Shown here: piece by piece, positions 1 to 5,596 of the stretch
Numbering within the stretch: the first letter of the stretch is position 1
How the letters are laid out: every line of letters begins with the position of its first letter
Assembly: GCA_964472545.1 (NCBI GenBank)
Contig: CAYYNP010000384.1
Location: 1-8,175, forward strand
Direction: 5' to 3'
Length of the DNA stretch: 8,175 bases
Source: CAYYNP01 sp964472545
GTDB taxonomy: Bacteria; Planctomycetota; Planctomycetia; Pirellulales; Thermoguttaceae
Program-made: the position numbers and the translations under genes
Notes under the pieces: generated by a model
Database searches by the model: none
Seen by the model: the letters and a program-made list of their open reading frames with translations, nothing else
Told to the model about the DNA's origin: nothing

Positions 1-103
1 GCCGCCCCCACCCCCTCTCGCCAACATCCAAGACGCAACAACGCAACCGGCTCTCCGCCACGGAGCGAAAAGAGTTGCTCGGGTGGCCCGTCTGTACTTC
101 AGG

Positions 104-163
104 TGGGGTGCCAAGCCTGGCCAGGCGAGCGAAGCGAGACAGCAAGCATGTCCACGCAAGCGA
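104..163. repeat. Degenerate copy of a planctomycete-type intergenic repeat
   Basis: Positions 115-126 form a perfect 12-base palindrome (GCCTGGCCAGGC). It is followed by the purine-rich GCGAGCGAAGCGAG. At 147-162 the sequence CATGTCCACGCAAGCG matches 15 of 16 bases of the reverse complement of the first palindrome at 5194-5217. The second half of that palindrome is missing here. I infer that both loci carry members of one dispersed intergenic repeat family and that this copy is partial or decayed. Confidence 0.5.
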
Positions 164-225
164 GGGGTAATGGCGCCCGGCTCTGGCTCGGCACTTCCGA
201 TGGCGGTGTGGCCCGGAACTCCGCC

Positions 226-253
226 TTGAATTGAGAGTGGCGTTCCGTATAAT
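226..253 (+). promoter_or_regulatory. Sigma70-like promoter for the methyltransferase-like/radical SAM pair
   Basis: A TTGAAT box at 226-231 and a perfect TATAAT box at 248-253 are separated by 16 bases. Transcription would start near 260, giving a short leader of about 26 bases before the ATG at 286 (or about 47 before the alternative GTG at 307). The surrounding bases are AT-richer than the rest of the region. This is a sequence match only. Confidence 0.55.
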
Positions 254-285
254 GAACATTTGTATAAGTGTGACGTCCCGCAGAT

Positions 286-1926
286 ATGCGATGTTCGAGG
301 TGTGTCGTGAGAACCCAACGGCCAGCCGGGAATCGAACGCAACGGGATAATTGGCAGAGGCTGTCAAGCGTCCTGTCGTCGGAACTCCTCCTGGCAGCCG
401 TCGAGGTAGACACAGCCGGACGAGCTAGCATTCGATCAGTACCTTGGGGCCAGTATTGGCACAGGGCGGAATTCTCGGCACTCGAAGGTATGAAACCGAG
501 CCTAGATGCGCTTCGGTGGGCGCGTGCGGCGTACATCGAGAGCGGCTTCCAGCTTCGCTTGGCCGTGCCATACTGCTACGCGTACTTCTCGTTGCTGCGG
601 CGGACGCTCGAGTCCGCAGACGAGGGGCAAACAAACCTACGGTTCCTGCGGGCCGTCCTGGGGTTTGAGTGCGCCGCCGTGCGCTGGCGGGAGCAGTCTG
701 CTCTGTTGGCGGTTCTTAGCTCGACCGTGCGAAATCCAGTCTACTTGCTGGCGAGACTCCGCGAACCTAAGGCGTATGAGGACCCGAAGTTCCTGCCGCT
801 AGCCACCGTGGTCGATCCGGAAAGCGGCTCTACCGCAAGGGCACCTCTATTCTACCATTATCGTCAGTTCTCCGCCGGGGCGATGGCCGCGTTTCGGTTC
901 TTGGTGTGCCTACCAGTGGAGGCGAACTCGCGGCCTGAGGCGTTCAAGTGCCTTCAGGCGTTGGGGGGGGCGTTCACCGTCAAACGAGATGCCAGGGTCG
1001 CTCAGCGCTCGGATCGCATCGCCCGGCTTGCCGTGGGGCCGATCCTCAAGCGGGTTCTCGATGAGGCAGATTGCAGCACCGAACCGGAAATCCGAATTGC
1101 AGATCTGGGTGCCTGCAGCGGCGACCTGACGCGGCGAATTCTTGAACGAGTGGTTGGCAGTTTCCCGCGAGCGGTCCGCGGGCGTCGGTTCTCCTGGACA
1201 ATGGTCGACTTTGGATTTGCCGACGCGAGGCGGCATGCCTCGAACCGCGCGTTCTTCCGTATACTCGCTGAGATGCGATGCGTCCGAGCCGACTACGTCA
1301 GTTGGATTCAACGGCGGTCCGCCAATGCCGATGACAGGCCCTTTCACGTTATCTTGCTTTGCAGGCTGCTGAACAACGCCAGCCAGTTTTCCGTTGGTTG
1401 GGTCGACGATTGGCATCAGGTTCGAAAACTCGCTCGGCGAGCGCTAGACTTCTATGGTTGGAGGGAAGGAGCGTATCTGCCCCACGTCGCTCTACGGCAT
1501 TCCGGTCTCCGACCACCCGATCTCCTCGCCTCCAACGGCAGAGTTCCTCTATTGAATGGGGCCACATTCTGCCAACTGTCGTTGTCGGACTATTACCGCG
1601 GCTTGCACATGCTCACCGAGCGGCCGCCTCCACCGGACATCTGCCGGTATGCCGTGTTCTTCCCGATACGTCGGTTTAACGAGGCCTCACTCGAACTGCC
1701 CGGGGGCGGAAGTGTTCTTGAAAGCCTGTGCGCCTTCAGCCATGCTGTCGTCATAGAGGACGTAGATCTAACCTCCAGAATCCTACGTCGGCACATGGCC
1801 AGTCGGCGGCTGGTGGATTTGGTGGCGTCGGATGCCACGGACCGGTCGCGAATGCATACGGCAAACCTGTTGTGTGTCGCCCCGAAGCGCCACGCTTCGA
1901 TACTGCCCGGCCGGCGTGTTTGGTGA
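286..1926 (+). CDS. Hypothetical protein with class I SAM-methyltransferase-like domain
   Basis: I do not recognise this 546-residue protein as a named family. Residues 1-260 show no motif I can place; they look mostly helical and rich in Arg, Ala and aromatics. Residues 268-281 (EIRIADLGACSGDL) fit motif I of Rossmann-fold SAM methyltransferases: a hydrophobic strand, Asp, then a G-x-x-S-G loop. A strand ends in D308 (FSWTMVD), where the ribose-binding acidic residue is expected. Residues 353-364 (FHVILLCRLLNN) fit the motif IV strand, but without the D/N-PPY signature of amino-methylating DNA enzymes. The substrate is unknown. An in-frame TGA at 271-273 limits the start. ATG 286 has no Shine-Dalgarno, whereas GTG 307 lies 6 bases after GAGG (297-300) and may be the true start. 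Codon choice is mixed, with several rare-looking codons, unlike the GC3-biased oxidoreductase downstream. The radical SAM gene follows after 78 bases, suggesting cotranscription. Methyltransferase fold: moderately sure; function: unknown. Confidence 0.7.
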   Translation: MRCSRCVVRTQRPAGNRTQRDNWQRLSSVLSSELLLAAVEVDTAGRASIRSVPWGQYWHRAEFSALEGMKPSLDALRWARAAYIESGFQLRLAVPYCYAYFSLLRRTLESADEGQTNLRFLRAVLGFECAAVRWREQSALLAVLSSTVRNPVYLLARLREPKAYEDPKFLPLATVVDPESGSTARAPLFYHYRQFSAGAMAAFRFLVCLPVEANSRPEAFKCLQALGGAFTVKRDARVAQRSDRIARLAVGPILKRVLDEADCSTEPEIRIADLGACSGDLTRRILERVVGSFPRAVRGRRFSWTMVDFGFADARRHASNRAFFRILAEMRCVRADYVSWIQRRSANADDRPFHVILLCRLLNNASQFSVGWVDDWHQVRKLARRALDFYGWREGAYLPHVALRHSGLRPPDLLASNGRVPLLNGATFCQLSLSDYYRGLHMLTERPPPPDICRYAVFFPIRRFNEASLELPGGGSVLESLCAFSHAVVIEDVDLTSRILRRHMASRRLVDLVASDATDRSRMHTANLLCVAPKRHASILPGRRVW

Positions 1927-1987
1927 GTCGTCCAGGCAGCCTCCCAGCACGGAGGTTCTCGCGCCGGAGCCGAGGAAACGCCCGGTT

Positions 1988-1996
1988 GGAAGGAAG
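1988..1996 (+). promoter_or_regulatory. Ribosome-binding site of the radical SAM gene
   Basis: The purine run GGAAGGAAG ends 8 bases before the ATG at 2005. It is a clear Shine-Dalgarno match and settles that start. The 78-base gap from the preceding stop shows no convincing promoter of its own, which favours cotranscription. Confidence 0.6.
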
Positions 1997-2004
1997 TCAG
2001 TACG

Positions 2005-3000
2005 ATGAAAGTCATCCTTGCAGATCGCAAGTCGGCGGTTCTTGCGCGATCCAGCTTGAGCTGTTTGTCGAATGTGGCTTCGATCAATCTCAGCAGCGGC
2101 TGCGCGCATGAGTGCATCTACTGCTACGGCCGAGGCTACCGTACGTATCCCGGCGAGCGAGTGATTCGGCTGTATGCCAACACGGCGGCGAAACTGGAGG
2201 GCGAACTTGCGCGCAAACGGCGGCCCCCGCAAGCCGTCTATTTCAGCCCGTCGAGTGATCTGTTCCAGCCGGCCCCCGAGGTGCTCGACTTGGCTTGGGA
2301 GGTGCTGAGCGTGCTGCTGGCCAAACAGATTCCGGTGGCATTCCTCACCAAGGGCGCGATCCCGAGTCGCCACATGCGGCTGTTGGCCGAGCATGCGCCG
2401 TTGGTGCGTGCTCAGGTGGGGTTGATCACCGTTGACGAATCGATCCGCCGCGTTTTCGAACCGAATGCCGCCCCGAGCAAAGTCCGGCTGGCTCAGGCCC
2501 GCGACCTTACGGCGGCGGGGATTCGGACGACCGGCCGCCTGGACCCCATCCTGCCGGGGCTGACCGATGCGGACGAGGCGTTGCGAAACGTCTGCGGCGG
2601 CTTCCAGAAGGCGGGAGTCCGTTCACTCGCTGCGGGCATTTTGTTCCTCCGTCCGGCGATCGTCCACTCGCTTCGGAAGAACCTCACGCACGAGCCTACG
2701 CGGGAGCGTCTGCTTGCCGCTTACGACTCGGCGGAACGCTTGCGGATTCACGCCGAGAACAGCGTCATCACCGCCCTACCGGCGAGCGCGCGAACGGCCA
2801 TTTTCGAGCGAATTGGGGCCGTTGCGAAACCCTACGGCATCGACGTTACCCCGTGCGCCTGCAAGAATCCGGATATTGCCGCCGATTGTTGTCAGATTGC
2901 CGGGCGCCATTCGGCCACGGCAAACGGCGATGGGCAACTTGGCCTATTCGATACCTCGGGTGGCCCGGCCGATTGCTCCGCAGAGGACATCGCCACTTGA
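2005..3000 (+). CDS. Radical SAM protein, SplB/COG1533-like
   Basis: This 331-residue protein carries the radical SAM signature CxxxCxxC at C33, C37 and C40 (GCAHECIYCYGRG). These cysteines would bind the [4Fe-4S] cluster that cleaves S-adenosylmethionine to a 5'-deoxyadenosyl radical. The order that follows fits the spore-photolyase-like superfamily: 'VYFSPSSDLFQP' near residue 77, a 'VAFLTKGA' strand near 112, 'VGLITVDESIRRVFEPNAAPSKVRLAQ' near 130-160, then 'GIRTTGRLDPILPGLTD'. True spore photolyase repairs thymine dimers, but most relatives have no known substrate, so I do not assign that role. A second cysteine group, C284, C286, C295 and C296 (CACKNPDIAADCC), sits near the C-terminus and could hold an auxiliary iron-sulfur cluster or another metal; C20 is also free. 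The protein is probably cytosolic. It follows the methyltransferase-like gene by 78 bases on the same strand. The family call is strong; the reaction is unknown. Confidence 0.85.
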   Translation: MKVILADRKSAVLARSSLSCLSNVASINLSSGCAHECIYCYGRGYRTYPGERVIRLYANTAAKLEGELARKRRPPQAVYFSPSSDLFQPAPEVLDLAWEVLSVLLAKQIPVAFLTKGAIPSRHMRLLAEHAPLVRAQVGLITVDESIRRVFEPNAAPSKVRLAQARDLTAAGIRTTGRLDPILPGLTDADEALRNVCGGFQKAGVRSLAAGILFLRPAIVHSLRKNLTHEPTRERLLAAYDSAERLRIHAENSVITALPASARTAIFERIGAVAKPYGIDVTPCACKNPDIAADCCQIAGRHSATANGDGQLGLFDTSGGPADCSAEDIAT

Positions 3001-3168
3001 ATCGGCTCGTGCGGAGAATCGTCCGGGTGCGGCACGCACAAGAGGAGGCCGCGGGGTGCCCGATCAATGCGAGCGGCCGAAGGGCGCCACAGATCCGCGG
3101 CTCGGCTTGGCCTTCGTTGTCACAGTCTCACCCTGCGGACTCAAGTCAAGAGCCCTCGTACTCTGACC

Positions 3169-3807
3169 TCATTCAGGCACATCCACGTACTCGCGACAGT
3201 GTGGGCAGATTTCGACGTACCCCCGACGATCGGCCGGACACGTGATTTCCGCTCCACACTCTTCACACTCAAACGTAATCGGCCCGTCTTGAGTGTGAGC
3301 TTCACGTCGCCTTTCTTTGATCGAGTGATACTCATCCATGATCTGTTTCGCGCGCTCAATATGGCCGGACGGTACTTGAACAGCAACGCTGTCTGCCGCG
3401 TGGGGGAGAAAAGGACTAGTGCCTGCGACTTGAACGAGTTGTGCCTGAATGCCTAAGTGCCCCAACAGCTCACAACAGGTATTGGCTTCCCCGAGATTCT
3501 CGAGATTCTCGAGATTGCAGACTGTGACAGCGTCAGGTATCGGCGGTGAGTCTCCTTGCCCAGCCTTCGTCTCGCTATTCGACGTATGGTGGCCGTAGAT
3601 CTTAAACGAACCGGTGAGTTGGCCGACAAATGAAAGCACCGTTGCTTCTCTGTTATGCCGCTCTTGCTCTTCCTGTTCAAACTGCACGGTCATGCAGATG
3701 TCGCCACACGCCGGGCATGGCGCTTGTTCGTAGCCGGTGCCGTCCGGCTCAGACTCGAAAGTCGCCTGGCAGTCGCGGCAATAGAATCGCAACATCTTCT
3801 TGACCAC
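3169..3807 (-). CDS. DUF2007-like protein between two zinc ribbons
   Basis: This protein has about 212 residues in three parts. An N-terminal zinc ribbon has C10, C13, C31 and C34 (CRDC, CPAC). The middle (about residues 93-163) fits DUF2007, a small ferredoxin-like domain annotated as a putative signal-transducing domain. It has a first strand, a helix 'ANTCCELLGHLGIQAQLV', a 'VAVQVPSGHIERAKQIMDEY' strand-helix end, and the family's 'GI' turn. A C-terminal zinc ribbon has C181, C184, C201 and C204 (CEEC, CPHC), ending in 'YVDVPE'. No signal peptide or membrane segment is seen, so it is probably cytosolic. The GTG at 3807 is chosen because GGAG lies 9 bases upstream (3820-3817). An ATG at 3795 is an alternative that would leave the first ribbon intact. 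It starts 26 bases after the beta-propeller gene and is probably cotranscribed with it. A 9-base tandem repeat encodes NLENLENLG at residues 98-106. The biological role is unknown; it may bind nucleic acid or protein through the ribbons. Confidence 0.8.
   Translation of the reverse strand: MVKKMLRFYCRDCQATFESEPDGTGYEQAPCPACGDICMTVQFEQEEQERHNREATVLSFVGQLTGSFKIYGHHTSNSETKAGQGDSPPIPDAVTVCNLENLENLGEANTCCELLGHLGIQAQLVQVAGTSPFLPHAADSVAVQVPSGHIERAKQIMDEYHSIKERRREAHTQDGPITFECEECGAEITCPADRRGYVEICPHCREYVDVPE
3492..3516. repeat. Short tandem repeat, 9-base unit, about 2.8 copies
   Basis: The unit CGAGATTCT occurs at 3492-3500 and 3501-3509, followed by a partial CGAGATT at 3510-3516, all without mismatch. 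On the minus strand it encodes Asn-Leu-Glu repeated, at the start of the DUF2007-like domain. The unit is three codons long, so gain or loss of a copy would keep the frame. Confidence 0.85.
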
Positions 3808-3833
3808 CGGTGCTTGCTCCGCTTCCGGCCACG

Positions 3834-5039
3834 CTAGTCACCCAAGTCCAGGCACACCAACCTCTCCAAATCCCTCACAAACAACTTCCCATTACACAAC
3901 GTCGGCACCGTCCAGCAGCGGCCGGTTAGGGCTTGCGTGTTGCCGGTTGCTTCGAAGCCGTCGGGGGACGCCGGGGCGACGGTGAGTTGGCCCTTTTCGC
4001 TGAGGCAGATGAACTTGTCGCCGAGGAGCAACAGCGTGGCGTGGCGGGTGCGGTCGCCGGCGACGTCGCCTTTGTCCCAGCGGACTTCGCCGGTGAGGAA
4101 GTCGACGCATTTTAGGTCGCGCTCGTCGGCGCTGTAGAGATTGCCTTGGTAGAGAATGGGCGTCTGGAACTTGTTGACCAGGACCTTGCTCTGCCAGACC
4201 GTGGTGGCGCTGAGGCTGCCACGCAGGGAATTGAGCTTCAGCAGGATGCAGCCGTGGCCGTAGCCGGAACTGAGGAAAAGGTGGCCGTCGTGGAAGATGG
4301 GCGTGGCGGCGTTCACGTCGTAGCGGGTTTCCCAGTCCATGCTGAAGACTTGGCGGCCGGTGCGGGCCTCGACGATGATTGCCTTCTTGCCCAGGAAGCC
4401 GACGATGTAACGCCCGCCGGCAAAATCGAACGGATAGGGCGTGGCGTAGCTGGCGGCGCCCTGGCCGCCCTTCCAGATGATCTCGCCGGTCGCTTTGTTC
4501 AAGGCCGTCAGCCCTCCGGCGTCGCCGCCCGCGGAGACGATCGCCATCTCGCCTTCGATCAACACCGAGCCGCTGTACTTCCAGGTGGGCGGGCCGTCGA
4601 ACTTCTTGGTCCAGATCTCGTCGCCCGTCTTGGCGTCGGCACACAGCAGCGTGCCCTCGCCGCCGAAGATGTAGACCTTGCCGTCGTCGAGCGTGGGCGT
4701 GGCACGCGGGCCGTCGCCGCCGAGGCGGTCTTTGACGCCCGAGGCGAAGTCCTTTTTCCAAACCACATCGCCATTGGCAGCGTTGAGACAGAAGATCACC
4801 TGCCGGCCGTCTTCCGTGCCGCAAGTGTAGACCAGATCGCCCACGCCGGTGATGCCGCTGAAGCTGGGCCCGGTCGGCAATTCCCAGAGCACCTTCGGGC
4901 TGGACGTCCACGGCAGCGTGACGCCGGTTTCGCGGCTGATGCCGTCGTGTTGCGGGCCGCGCCAACAGGGCCAGTCTTCGCCGCGAAGTTGGGTGCAGGC
5001 GGTGGCCAGGATGATCAGGGAAAGTAGGGCTCGTATCAT
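3834..5039 (-). CDS. Exported PQQ-repeat beta-propeller protein
   Basis: A 401-residue protein of the PQQ-like (BamB/quinoprotein-type) beta-propeller class, common in planctomycetes as secreted proteins of unknown task. Residues 1-20 form a signal peptide: MIRALL, a hydrophobic core SLIILATAC, then a polar end. Cleavage probably follows LRG20; C15 in 'LATAC' is only a weak lipobox. The mature protein opens with DWPCWRGPQHDGIS (22-35), the usual planctomycete head motif. Repeated blades of the form 'TP-x-DGKVY-x-GG-x-L-x-A-x-TG-x-x-W' follow, for example residues 51-95, 113-145, 158-191, 245-285, 292-322 and 378-399. No catalytic dehydrogenase residues were identified, so it is more likely a scaffold or binding protein than a quinoprotein enzyme. 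The ATG at 5039 is preferred over an ORF start at 5138: it gives a clean signal peptide, has GGAG 10 bases upstream, and lies downstream of the TATAAT at 5108-5103. The DUF2007-like gene follows 26 bases later. Confidence 0.88.
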   Translation of the reverse strand: MIRALLSLIILATACTQLRGEDWPCWRGPQHDGISRETGVTLPWTSSPKVLWELPTGPSFSGITGVGDLVYTCGTEDGRQVIFCLNAANGDVVWKKDFASGVKDRLGGDGPRATPTLDDGKVYIFGGEGTLLCADAKTGDEIWTKKFDGPPTWKYSGSVLIEGEMAIVSAGGDAGGLTALNKATGEIIWKGGQGAASYATPYPFDFAGGRYIVGFLGKKAIIVEARTGRQVFSMDWETRYDVNAATPIFHDGHLFLSSGYGHGCILLKLNSLRGSLSATTVWQSKVLVNKFQTPILYQGNLYSADERDLKCVDFLTGEVRWDKGDVAGDRTRHATLLLLGDKFICLSEKGQLTVAPASPDGFEATGNTQALTGRCWTVPTLCNGKLFVRDLERLVCLDLGD

Positions 5040-5102
5040 GGTCGAGTGACTCCGTCGTTTGGGATTGGGGTTTGGCGGCAGGATTGCAGTACGCGGAGCC
5101 GC

Positions 5103-5131
5103 ATTATAGCCGCCGGGTTGGCGCGGGGAAA
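5103..5131 (-). promoter_or_regulatory. Putative promoter of the beta-propeller/DUF2007 pair
   Basis: On the minus strand a perfect TATAAT lies at 5108-5103. A weak -35 candidate, TTTCCC, sits 17 bases upstream at 5131-5126. Transcription would begin near 5096, leaving a leader of about 57 bases before the ATG at 5039. The -10 box is strong and the -35 box is poor, so the call is moderate. Confidence 0.4.
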
Positions 5132-5193
5132 TCAGCACAAAGCCGCGACCGGTGGTCGCGCCTGAACTGTCAGAATCGTGGACAAGTGGGTGT

Positions 5194-5217
5194 CATGCCC
5201 ACGCTTGCGTGGGCATG
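5194..5217. repeat. Palindrome 1 of the nested element
   Basis: An 11-base stem, CATGCCCACGC with its exact complement GCGTGGGCATG, surrounds a TT centre. There is no trailing T-run, so it does not look like an intrinsic terminator. Confidence 0.85.
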
Positions 5218-5244
5218 CCGCCGATCAGACCGGAATTCCACGCG

Positions 5245-5268
5245 CATGCCCACGCGAGCGTGGGCATG
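5245..5268. repeat. Palindrome 2 of the nested element
   Basis: It has the same 11-base stem as palindrome 1 around a GA centre, 27 bases downstream of it. The two copies differ only in the two central bases. This suggests recent duplication or selection to keep the pairing. Confidence 0.85.
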
Positions 5269-5364
5269 GCACCCGTGATTCCGGCACCGGATGCGCTCCG
5301 AGCGCGACCACCGGTCGCGGCTTTATGCCCCTCCAGAGAGCGGCAACGTGGGAAAATAGGGTCC

Positions 5365-5393
5365 TTGCAGCATGGCTCGTTACACGCTAAACT
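5365..5393 (+). promoter_or_regulatory. Weak promoter candidate for the oxidoreductase gene
   Basis: TTGCAG at 5365-5370 and TAAACT at 5388-5393 are spaced by 17 bases. The matches to consensus are only 3/6 and 4/6. It would give a leader of about 200 bases. It lies just downstream of the nested inverted-repeat element. The real promoter could be elsewhere in the gap. Confidence 0.25.
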
Positions 5394-5583
5394 AGTGGAT
5401 TCTTCGCGGCCGCCAGCGAGGGCCCGTGTCCTCGCAAAGCAGGCATTGCGGCGTGTCGGTGGCCGCGCGAGGGGCTTTCGCTGGGAAACTCTCGGCAAAT
5501 CGAGCTTGCCCGGGCCGCGTAGATCGTTTCCCGAGCAGCACACCACCCATACCACAGCCCACCCGGCCCTACCCATTTTGACT

Positions 5584-5589
5584 GAGGAG
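5584..5589 (+). promoter_or_regulatory. Ribosome-binding site deciding the GTG start of the oxidoreductase
   Basis: GAGGAG lies 7 bases before the GTG at 5597. It is the strongest Shine-Dalgarno match in the window. It fixes a non-ATG start that agrees with the N-terminus expected for the family. Confidence 0.8.
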
Positions 5590-5596
5590 ATCACCC

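Larger units (their letters stand above)
1..285. other. Non-coding region upstream of the methyltransferase-like gene
   Basis: No convincing gene is visible here. The stretch begins in C-rich sequence, holds a degenerate intergenic repeat (about 104-163) and ends with a sigma70-like promoter (226-253). An in-frame TGA at 271-273 closes the reading frame of the downstream gene, so this region is not a missing N-terminus of it. No tRNA or other structured RNA was recognised. The first ~60 bases could belong to the tail of a neighbour outside the window, but nothing shows this. Confidence 0.6.
5139..5324. repeat. Nested inverted-repeat element (REP/MITE-like)
   Basis: Perfect 23-base inverted arms at 5139-5161 and 5302-5324 bound a 186-base element with no coding capacity. 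Inside are two near-identical 24-base palindromes at 5194-5217 and 5245-5268. Each has the 11-base arm CATGCCCACGC and its complement around a 2-base centre (TT and GA). The two palindromes also pair with each other beyond their cores: 5188-5204 against 5258-5274 matches 16 of 17 positions. The arrangement allows either two small hairpins or one long cruciform. I saw no clear flanking target-site duplication. The CATGCCCACGC core resembles repeats scattered between genes in planctomycete genomes (recall, not searched). Confidence 0.85.
5040..5596. other. Intergenic region between divergent beta-propeller and oxidoreductase genes
   Basis: This 557-base gap separates two divergently transcribed genes. 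From left to right it holds the leader and promoter of the minus-strand pair (to about 5131), a nested inverted-repeat element (5139-5324), a weak plus-strand promoter candidate (5365-5393), and a roughly 190-base GC-rich leader ending in the GAGGAG site. Open frames across it lack coding character. I saw no riboswitch that I could name in the leader. Confidence 0.65.

Noticed and set aside
99..536. Minus-strand open frame of 145 codons
   Set aside because: It overlaps the repeat, the promoter and the start of the methyltransferase-like gene, and shows no domain.
2005..3000. True spore photolyase (splB)
   Set aside because: The radical SAM core is similar, but the family is broad, the host is not a spore former, and the C-terminal cysteine cluster differs; the DNA-repair role is not supported.
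3001..3168. Rho-independent terminator between the convergent genes
   Set aside because: A GGCCGC...GCGGCC pairing exists near 3046-3080, but the loop is long and there is no T-run on either strand.
3892..4965. Minus-strand open frame of 357 codons inside the beta-propeller gene
   Set aside because: It is a shifted frame of the beta-propeller coding sequence. The translation is mostly Arg, His, Gln and Pro.
4146..5027. Plus-strand open frame of 293 codons
   Set aside because: It is antisense to the beta-propeller gene and lacks recognisable motifs or a ribosome-binding site.
5194..5268. CRISPR-like pair of repeats
   Set aside because: There are only two copies, each fully palindromic and only 27 bases apart, with no further units and no cas genes in the window.
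5387..5414. Resemblance to a cloning-vector polylinker (AACTAGTGGATT followed by GCGGCCGC)
   Set aside because: Only about 12 bases match and the order and spacing differ from such polylinkers; flanking sequence is natural host-like DNA, so chance is the better explanation.
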